Positions 1 to 4,914 of a stretch of 7,362 nucleotides of DNA are shown here, piece by piece; position 1 is the first letter of the stretch; every line of letters begins with the position of its first letter. The translations under genes and the position numbers were made by a program. Source of the DNA: JABDNZ01 sp050049805. Its GTDB lineage: Bacteria > Gemmatimonadota > Gemmatimonadetes > Longimicrobiales > Gaopeijiaceae. The notes beneath the pieces are model-generated. The model did not search any database. It had not been told where the DNA came from and saw nothing but the letters and a program-made list of their open reading frames with translations. The DNA lies in NCBI GenBank assembly GCA_050049805.1, contig JASFVN010000229.1, forward strand, positions 1 through 7,362. Direction: 5' to 3'.

Positions 1-1370
1 GTGAAAGCGGACGCGCTGGCCCCCGGGCCGTTCACGGCCCTCTCCAGAGCGGCGATGGCCTCGGGGAGCCTGGTCTTCGCTGTCAGGGCGAGAGCGATGT
101 TGTTCAGGGAGGTCCTATCGTCCGGATACCGTTCCAGCACCGTCTCATAGGCCTGGATCTCCGCATCCAGGTCGAGGGTGACCAGGTTGTGGTAGTACGC
201 CGTGGCTAGATAGCGTTCCCGCTCGGTGAGTCGGTCTCGAAGTTCATAGGCCTTTGCCGTGGCCTCTACCTGCTCCGCAAGAGATCCTCCGGAGTTCTGC
301 AGGAGAACGGCCAGTCTTCGATAGGCCATGGCAAAGGAAGGGTCTTCATCGATGGCCTCCCTGAGGACCGCGATCGCTCTGGGATACTCTGCTTTCTCGG
401 CCAGCCGGTCTGCCTCGGCATACTTCCGGAGCGCCTCCAGAGACGAGGTGGACACCCTTTCCAGGGGCTCCTCGGACTTGATGGCCCGGAGGGATTCACC
501 GGCTTTCTGACGAATGTCCTGGGAGAGCTTGTCGATGGCATCGATGACCTCGTCGGGACCCTTGGCCGATTCCCGGAAGGTGGCCAGGACCTGCCCCGAC
601 TCGGCCGCCTGCATGGACGCAACGAAGAGGTACCCGCTGCCCGCGGAACCCACCGTGCCGTGGATGACAGCTTTGAAGCCGTCCCGAATGGCCACCTCCC
701 TGGCAAGCTCCGCGTCGAGAACCTCGTCGGTGGCCCGACCCATGCGTTGAAGCGCATCCCGCACTCGGCTGGGCTCGACGAGAGTCAAGACCGACGACCC
801 GCCCAGATCCACCCTGAGGGCCTCCGTCACCATGTCTCCCAGACTCTCGTCATCCGAGTTGTTCTCGAACTGAGCCAACACCACTGCGTCCCCCTCGTTG
901 AAAACCCCTTGGGCTGCCAGCGAGCCGACCGGGCCAATGCCGGCGGACCACATGGCGAAATAACCCGCCACCAGGAATCCGAGGAGGGCGAAGGCCGCCA
1001 CACCTCCGGCGATGGCGTTTCGCCAGGTGAACAGGCGGTGACGGACACCCGCAGAATCCTCCTCGAGAGACTCCGCCTTTGCCTCGGATGCGGCCTCACC
1101 CACGGCCTCCGGGATTTCGGCCCCGTCTTGTTGCCCCTCACGACGGGCGCTTGAAACACCTTCCTGCACGACTGCCGTGGCGAGAACAACGGGAAGACCG
1201 ATGATGAGAAGCATGAGGGCAAAGGGCTGAGCCCAATCCGGGAGCCCGGCGCTTTCGGTAATGATCTCTACGACCTGGAGGGCCACCCAGGAAGCCACCA
1301 GGTACACGGAGAGGACCTGCCAAAGAGAGCGGCGGTGAGCCTCACGGACTAGCTGTCGAACACGATCCAT
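1..1370 (-). CDS. Membrane-anchored FlgO-like/TPR protein (3' end outside window)
   Basis: I read this by translating the reverse strand from the ATG at 1370-1368; 456 codons stay open to the window edge, so the C-terminus is missing. Hydrophobic segments lie at about residues 18-37, 47-68 and 117-139; an acidic, Ala/Glu-rich linker (about 80-108) separates the second and third. Residues about 160-295 look like the FlgO-like domain (starts VVLAQFENNSDD) often found in front of TPRs in Acidobacteriota and Gemmatimonadota. TPR-like helical repeats start near residue 309 (SLEALRKYAEADRLAEKAEY) and continue past residue 440 (LPEAIAALERAV). Relatives often carry an N-terminal Ser/Thr kinase or a cyclase/regulator domain; none is present here. 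The role is probably as a membrane scaffold or sensor for protein-protein contacts, but the substrate is unknown. The start is supported by AGAGGAG eight bases upstream. The gene is divergent from vapBC. Confidence 0.85.
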   Translation of the reverse strand, partial: MDRVRQLVREAHRRSLWQVLSVYLVASWVALQVVEIITESAGLPDWAQPFALMLLIIGLPVVLATAVVQEGVSSARREGQQDGAEIPEAVGEAASEAKAESLEEDSAGVRHRLFTWRNAIAGGVAAFALLGFLVAGYFAMWSAGIGPVGSLAAQGVFNEGDAVVLAQFENNSDDESLGDMVTEALRVDLGGSSVLTLVEPSRVRDALQRMGRATDEVLDAELAREVAIRDGFKAVIHGTVGSAGSGYLFVASMQAAESGQVLATFRESAKGPDEVIDAIDKLSQDIRQKAGESLRAIKSEEPLERVSTSSLEALRKYAEADRLAEKAEYPRAIAVLREAIDEDPSFAMAYRRLAVLLQNSGGSLAEQVEATAKAYELRDRLTERERYLATAYYHNLVTLDLDAEIQAYETVLERYPDDRTSLNNIALALTAKTRLPEAIAALERAVNGPGASASAF

Positions 1371-1378
1371 GCAGCTGA

Positions 1379-1385
1379 CTCCTCT
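1379..1385 (-). promoter_or_regulatory. Ribosome binding site of the FlgO/TPR gene
   Basis: On the minus strand AGAGGAG lies eight bases before the ATG at 1370. This fixes the start and excludes a further upstream TTG in the same frame. I could not find a convincing -35/-10 pair for this gene in the remaining upstream gap (1386-1633). Confidence 0.7.
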
Positions 1386-1598
1386 GCCAACGGTCTATTT
1401 GTGGATAAGGTGACGCCGAAAAGACCCGGCGGGATTGGGTCGGGAAGGACCACCGATCCCGATCCATGAAAAGAGAACCCGGTTGTCGCGGATTTGTTCA
1501 GTCGCGAAAAAGATTCGACAGAAAATGAAATATGCTTCCGATGGGTCCGGATGCCAAGGAAAACTGCATTGAGATCCACAAGAGACCCTGCATTCACG

Positions 1599-1633
1599 TT
1601 GACACGAAGTTCGTGCACCACGAAATTCGTGCC
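1599..1633 (+). promoter_or_regulatory. vapBC promoter, predicted leaderless transcript
   Basis: A perfect -35 hexamer TTGACA is at 1599-1604. After exactly 17 bp comes GAAATT (1622-1627), a 3-of-6 match to TATAAT that keeps the two most important positions (second A, last T). Six bases further on is 1634, the A of the vapB ATG. No Shine-Dalgarno sequence precedes that ATG, which fits transcription starting at or next to the start codon. The -10 is weak by itself; the spacing and the overlapping operator make the assignment credible. The start site itself is inferred, not shown. Confidence 0.55.
1603..1631 (+). promoter_or_regulatory. Twin-palindrome operator of vapBC
   Basis: Two perfect interrupted palindromes of the form CACGAA-N-TTCGTG lie at 1603-1615 (centre G1609) and 1619-1631 (centre A1625), three bases apart and 16 bp centre to centre. 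They cover the promoter spacer and -10 and end two bases before the vapB ATG. Ribbon-helix-helix antitoxins usually bind short paired inverted half-sites as tandem dimers and repress their own promoter, often with the toxin as co-repressor. This is therefore the expected autoregulatory operator. The repeats are directly visible; binding is inferred. Confidence 0.75.
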
Positions 1634-1867
1634 ATGAAGAAGAACGTGACCGTCGTCATGGACGAGGATACCGCCCGATGGGTTCGGATCGAAGCCGCCC
1701 GCCGGGACCTCAGCGTCTCGGCCTTCCTTGGCCAGGTACTGCGGAAAGAGCGGGAGCGGGAGGAAGGTTACTTCCAGGCCATGGATCGATTCATGAGCAG
1801 GGAGCCTCGGGCCCTGGCTGCGGAGGGGGTCCCGCTTCCCACCAGGGACGAACTCCATGAGCGATGA
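1634..1867 (+). CDS. vapB: VapB-type antitoxin, ribbon-helix-helix
   Basis: A 77-residue protein. The N-terminal half (MKKNVTVVMDEDTARWVRIE, then AARRDLSVSAFLGQVL) fits a ribbon-helix-helix fold: a beta strand at about residues 3-9, a first helix at about 11-24, and a second helix starting with the SVSAFLG turn. The C-terminal tail ends LPTRDELHER, a Pro/Arg-Glu-Leu pattern common in VapB tails that wrap the toxin. It should neutralise the PIN RNase encoded next and repress the operon through the twin palindromes upstream. I chose the ATG at 1634 although the frame is open back to 1532, because the fold starts here and the operator and promoter lie in the extra stretch. It overlaps vapC by 11 nt. 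Its operator-binding partner and toxin match are inferred from context. Confidence 0.87.
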   Translation: MKKNVTVVMDEDTARWVRIEAARRDLSVSAFLGQVLRKEREREEGYFQAMDRFMSREPRALAAEGVPLPTRDELHER

Positions 1868-2294
1868 TCCCGTCTTCGTTGACACCAACGTCCTGGTCTA
1901 TCTTCGGGATCGGCGGGATCCGGACCGCCAGCGGAAAGCCGCGGAATGGATCGGCCACCTCTGGGAATCCCGGCTGGGTCGACTGAGCGCGCAGGTTCTC
2001 CACGAATACTACGTCACCGTGACCGCGAAGCTCCGACCGGGCCTCTCCAGGGCGGAGGCTCAGGAGGATGCCTTGGCGCTGCAAGCCTGGTCCCCCCTTC
2101 CTCTGACGGTACCCCTCATGGAAGACGCCTGGGACGTCCAGGATCGCTGGAGTTTCTCGTTTTGGGACAGCCTGATTATCGCCGCCGCTCGAGCTCAGGG
2201 GTGCGGAGTGTTGCTGACGGAAGACCTGACCCACGGGCAGGATCTGGACGGCCTCAGGGTAATGTCCCCATTCCAGCATGCCCCGCCCGTCTGA
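1857..2294 (+). CDS. vapC: VapC-type PIN-domain ribonuclease toxin
   Basis: A 145-residue PIN-domain protein of the usual VapC length. The acidic metal-binding set is visible: D9 in FVDTNVLVY, E50 in LSAQVLHEYY, D104 in FWDSLIIAAA and D123 in LLTEDLTHGQ (with E122 adjacent). Such toxins are Mg/Mn-dependent endoribonucleases, often cutting tRNA anticodon loops or rRNA; the target here cannot be told from sequence. The ATG lies inside the end of vapB (11-nt overlap), so translation is probably coupled; a modest AGGGA sits eight bases upstream. The last codons and the stop lie in a 13-bp tandem repeat, so the C-terminal tail (QHAPPV) is repeat-derived. All catalytic residues are present, so the toxin looks intact. 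Confidence 0.92.
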   Translation: MSDDPVFVDTNVLVYLRDRRDPDRQRKAAEWIGHLWESRLGRLSAQVLHEYYVTVTAKLRPGLSRAEAQEDALALQAWSPLPLTVPLMEDAWDVQDRWSFSFWDSLIIAAARAQGCGVLLTEDLTHGQDLDGLRVMSPFQHAPPV

Positions 2295-2329
2295 CCCGCC
2301 AATCTGACCCGCCCGCCTGACCCGCCCGT
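2278..2329 (+). repeat. 13-bp tandem repeat, four units
   Basis: The consensus unit is CTGACCCGCCCGT. Unit starts are 2278 (ATGCCCCGCCCGT, 11 of 13), 2291 (ends AAT), 2304 (ends CGC) and 2317 (exact). The period is strictly 13. The array straddles the end of vapC: unit 1 encodes its last residues and the TGA inside unit 2 is its stop. Because 13 is not a multiple of three, each unit is read in a different frame. It could be a replication-slippage product; no function can be assigned from sequence. Confidence 0.8.
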
Positions 2330-2370
2330 CGAACCTGATTCCGACGGACTATCTGTCCGGCCCAGGGTTA

Positions 2371-2389
2371 CGGGGGAGGTCTACCCCCG
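2371..2389. other. GC hairpin in the vapC/methyltransferase convergent gap
   Basis: CGGGGG (2371-2376) and CCCCCG (2384-2389) can form a perfect six-base-pair stem with a seven-base loop that contains the methyltransferase stop codon (TAG on the minus strand, 2383-2381). No T-run follows on either strand, so it is not a standard intrinsic terminator. It may still act as a weak convergent-end structure. The rest of the 86-bp gap shows only the 13-bp repeat and a short CGGAC/GTCCG hairpin at 2345-2359. Confidence 0.3.
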
Positions 2390-3547
2390 GGGCGGCCCCA
2401 GCTTTGGACCATAATCCTCCACCGGCGTCATCCCTGAAAAGTCCGGCGGGCCCTTATCGATGACCGAACGGAACCGCCCGGCCGGGTCCTCCTCCACAAT
2501 CCCGGGCCGTAGGTCGGTGAGCCCCCGAATGGGGACCGTCGTGGAAGTGCCCGTCATGGGGTTGAAGAGGTAACGATAGCTGGTGCCCAGGATGCCCTGA
2601 TTCCACATGTGGCGCCAACCTCGAACCACGAAGGGGCAGAAGTCGTTGAAGCAGAGATAGAGATAGTCGTTGGGCCAGTCGATGCAGGGGTCGTCCGGCA
2701 CCTCCCATTTGCTCAGCTTCTGCTGGCAATGAGGGCATTCCAACGTCTCGGCCACCCTCTCCTTACGTTCCTGGACGGCAGCCCAGTCCGTGTCGAGTTG
2801 GGCAGGGTCCCGGAGCACCAACCGGTTCCGGCGGTTTGCAACCAGGCCCCTCTTCTCGGCGAAGACGGCGAAGACAGGATCGCTGGGAGTGCCGAGGGAG
2901 AAGTACCGGTCTTCCTCGGGCCGCGGGAGGCCCATGGAGATGAAATAGTCGGGGTTTCCGAAGACCTCGGCGGTCCTAAAGAACTCCTCCACCATCCCGA
3001 TCCGCTCCTCCTCCCGGGCGTCCTCCCAGGCCCTCACGACTTTCGGCGGGAACCATCTCGTGGAGAACACCACCAGGAACAACCCACCGGGCTTGAGCAC
3101 CCTCCCCACTTCCCTGAAAACCTCGTAGGGCCGGGTGAGGTATTCCACCGAAACGACGTTTGTGACGACGTCGAAGGTCTCATCCTCGAACGGCAGGGTC
3201 GGGTCGGTGTTGAGGTCCTGGACAACCCAATCGGTGAGGAAGGGGTTGGCCCTGAGCTCCTCCTCGTTGAGGCCCAGTCCAGTCACGCTGGAAAAGGTCC
3301 TTCTTGAAGGGAGATGAGAGTCGAGGGAGGACATGAGATCCAAAACCACTGGATCCTCCTCCACAATGAGCCCGGCGGCCAGCCGCTCTACGGTGTTGAG
3401 GGCGGTGGCGTCCAGGTGGGAGACCATCCGAGGTTTTGAATAAAAGAGAGGGTCATCGGACTCGTCTTCCCTCCGAAACGCATCCTCACGCTGAAGCAGG
3501 GATCGGGCAAAACGGGGATCGGTGCGTCCGTCTGAAGCAGGGCTCAT
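2381..3547 (-). CDS. Class I SAM methyltransferase fused to a zinc-ribbon-like domain
   Basis: A 388-residue protein with two parts. Residues about 40-235 form a Rossmann-type methyltransferase: the motif I region VVLDLMSSLDSHLP (67-80), an acidic motif near VVQDLN (108-112), FDVVTNVVSVEYLTRP (125-140) and the post-motif RVLKPGGLFLVV (149-160), as in Methyltransf_11-like enzymes. Motif I lacks the usual GxG pattern, as in a recognisable subgroup with an LMSS sequence. Residues about 268-350 hold a four-cysteine site (C271, C274, C299, C304) around CPHC and CFNDFCPFVVRGW, resembling Ogr/Delta-like zinc-finger proteins that are often stand-alone. The substrate is unknown; the zinc part may bind nucleic acid or protein. 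The ATG at 3547 has only a weak GAG upstream; M41 is an alternative start just before the methyltransferase core. It faces vapC and diverges from the hydrolase gene. Confidence 0.88.
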   Translation of the reverse strand: MSPASDGRTDPRFARSLLQREDAFRREDESDDPLFYSKPRMVSHLDATALNTVERLAAGLIVEEDPVVLDLMSSLDSHLPSRRTFSSVTGLGLNEEELRANPFLTDWVVQDLNTDPTLPFEDETFDVVTNVVSVEYLTRPYEVFREVGRVLKPGGLFLVVFSTRWFPPKVVRAWEDAREEERIGMVEEFFRTAEVFGNPDYFISMGLPRPEEDRYFSLGTPSDPVFAVFAEKRGLVANRRNRLVLRDPAQLDTDWAAVQERKERVAETLECPHCQQKLSKWEVPDDPCIDWPNDYLYLCFNDFCPFVVRGWRHMWNQGILGTSYRYLFNPMTGTSTTVPIRGLTDLRPGIVEEDPAGRFRSVIDKGPPDFSGMTPVEDYGPKLGPPRG

Positions 3548-3577
3548 CTATTTCAACTCAAGTGTGCAAATCCAAAG

Positions 3578-3597
3578 TAGGGGCGCGAGGATTCGAG
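3578..3597 (-). other. tRNA 3'-end-like remnant, possible old attachment site
   Basis: On the minus strand 3597-3578 reads like the end of a tRNA: a T-loop-like CTCGAAT (3597-3591), a 3' T-stem strand CCTCG (3590-3586), an acceptor 3' strand CGCCCCT (3585-3579) and a discriminator-like A (3578). That acceptor strand matches bacterial tRNA-Trp. The partner T-stem strand is not complementary (GGGTA where CGAGG is needed), and no matching AGGGGCG acceptor strand or anticodon arm follows the expected layout, so it is not a functional tRNA gene. A tRNA 3' fragment of about 20 bp is the usual size of an integrase attachment core. Chance similarity cannot be excluded. Confidence 0.3.
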
Positions 3598-3651
3598 TAC
3601 CCCAGGGTCTATCTCGGGGTCCGAGCGACGAGGAGGGCCCGGGGGGCAGTC

Positions 3652-3681
3652 TTGACACCGGCCATTCCTCTGTCCAAGGAT
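3652..3681 (+). promoter_or_regulatory. Candidate promoter of the serine hydrolase gene
   Basis: A perfect TTGACA is at 3652-3657, followed after 18 bp by AAGGAT (3676-3681), a 3-of-6 match to the -10 that keeps the second A and last T. A start near 3688 would give a leader of about 29 nt with a Shine-Dalgarno sequence. The -35 is strong and the -10 weak. A five-bp hairpin (CTCGG/CCGAG, 3613-3625) lies upstream and could be an operator or nothing. Confidence 0.4.
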
Positions 3682-3704
3682 GCCCTGAAACCATACTTCA
3701 AGAA

Positions 3705-3712
3705 GGGGGGAG
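3705..3712 (+). promoter_or_regulatory. Ribosome binding site of the serine hydrolase
   Basis: A purine-rich GGGGGGAG ends four bases before the ATG at 3717. It supports this start over the ATG at 3522 in the same open frame, which lies in intergenic-looking sequence and would put 65 non-homologous residues before the export signal. Confidence 0.6.
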
Positions 3713-3716
3713 AGGA

Positions 3717-4868
3717 ATGATCCGGGCAGCCCGCGGCGGACTCTGGATCTCGGTTTCCCTGGTCTTGATTTCCTTCGGTTGTTCCGACAGCAGCCTTGGG
3801 CCTCGACTGCCTGCCCTGGATGAGGACTTTTTCGACAGTCTGTTCAACGGCCTCTCCCCCCGATACAACTACACCGATGGAGAAACACGGGTGCTGGGGC
3901 ACATCGCCCGGGTGTCCCCTGCCGGAATGCGCCCGTGGCAGGAATCCATGGGTGTGACGGACAGCCAAAACTCAAGGCTGATCAACCAAAGTTCGGTGTT
4001 CCGGGTGGGAAGCATTACCAAGGTCTTCACGGCCACCATGATCCTGCAGCTCTGGGAGGAGGGCCTCGTGGACCTGGATGCTCCGTTCAACGACTACCTG
4101 GAACTGGACGAAGCGACCCATCCAACCATCCCGGAGTTTGCCGGCGTGACGGTGAGGCATCTCCTCAGCCACAGGAGTGGAATACCTGCCATCTCCTCGA
4201 CTTCCTTCTTCGATGTGTACGACTACCAGGACCAGGTGACCCAGAGCGAGAGGATGCGATTCCTCTTCAGCGAAGGCCAGCCGGAGTTCGTGGCCGCATC
4301 CCAGTACGCCTATCGGAATTCCAACTTCAACATCCTGGGGCTCATCATCGAGAAGGTGACAGGAACGAGCTACCAGAATGTACTCCAGGAGAGGATCTGC
4401 TCCCCTCTGGGCCTTCCGCAGACATGGGTCCTGGATCTGGGAATCTCACCGAACGATAATCGAATGGCCCAAGGATACTTCCAGGGGTTCCCAGGAACCC
4501 GATACCACGGATCCCACGCGTGGGCCGCCGGAGGAATCGTGAGCGACGTCTATGACCTCACGCTCTTCATGAAAGCCCTGGTGGGGGGACGCCTCTTTCA
4601 GGATCCTTCCACCTTCACCGCCATGATCTCACCCGTGGCCGGGAGCCACTACGGACTCGGGATGTTCATCAGGGAGACGCCGGAAGGCGTCAGCTACGGT
4701 CATGGAGGCGGGATCTTCGGCTACTACGCGGAGCTCGAGTATCTGCCTGCCCTTCAGACTGTCGTCGCCGCGACCTTCAACTTCTCCGGGATCGATTTCA
4801 TCGTGACCAACTGGTGGGACGATTTCTACATTCCCGCTCTACAGGAGATAAGCGAGTCGCTGGACTGA
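3717..4868 (+). CDS. Exported class C beta-lactamase-fold serine hydrolase
   Basis: A 383-residue protein of the Beta-lactamase (PF00144) type, a group that includes class C beta-lactamases, DD-peptidases and esterases. Catalytic motifs are all present: SxxK at S99-I-T-K102 (FRVGSITKVFTA), YxN at Y199-R-N201, and HxG at H329-G-G331 in GHGGGIFGY. LLSHRSGIP (149-157) is another family landmark. The N-terminus has basic residues, a hydrophobic core (about 9-20) and C22 in ISFGC, which looks like a lipobox although -3 is Ser and -2 Phe, so anchoring as a lipoprotein is likely rather than certain. The enzyme should act outside the inner membrane on peptidoglycan peptides, beta-lactams or esters; antibiotic resistance should not be assumed. 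It is convergent with the permease gene, with 46 bp between their stops. Confidence 0.92.
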   Translation: MIRAARGGLWISVSLVLISFGCSDSSLGPRLPALDEDFFDSLFNGLSPRYNYTDGETRVLGHIARVSPAGMRPWQESMGVTDSQNSRLINQSSVFRVGSITKVFTATMILQLWEEGLVDLDAPFNDYLELDEATHPTIPEFAGVTVRHLLSHRSGIPAISSTSFFDVYDYQDQVTQSERMRFLFSEGQPEFVAASQYAYRNSNFNILGLIIEKVTGTSYQNVLQERICSPLGLPQTWVLDLGISPNDNRMAQGYFQGFPGTRYHGSHAWAAGGIVSDVYDLTLFMKALVGGRLFQDPSTFTAMISPVAGSHYGLGMFIRETPEGVSYGHGGGIFGYYAELEYLPALQTVVAATFNFSGIDFIVTNWWDDFYIPALQEISESLD

Positions 4869-4914
4869 CCTGGCACAGCGCTAAGTAGGAATCGGGCGAA
4901 CGAGGGCCTCCCCC

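Noticed and set aside
1532..1633. N-terminal extension of VapB from the ATG at 1532
   Set aside because: The added 34 residues are not part of a ribbon-helix-helix fold, and the stretch contains the promoter and operator.
2609..3307. A 232-codon plus-strand frame opposite the methyltransferase
   Set aside because: Composition is typical of an antisense frame and it overlaps a clear methyltransferase.
3570..3660. An intact tRNA gene on the minus strand
   Set aside because: The T-stem does not pair, no 5' acceptor strand is found and no anticodon arm fits; only a 3'-end-like fragment remains.
3522..3716. Earlier start of the serine hydrolase at 3522
   Set aside because: It overlaps the start of the divergent methyltransferase, puts 65 unrelated residues ahead of the export signal, and ignores the ribosome binding site before 3717.
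4869..4914. A terminator between the hydrolase and permease stops
   Set aside because: No stable stem with a T-run is present; GAGGGCCTC is too tight to fold into a hairpin.
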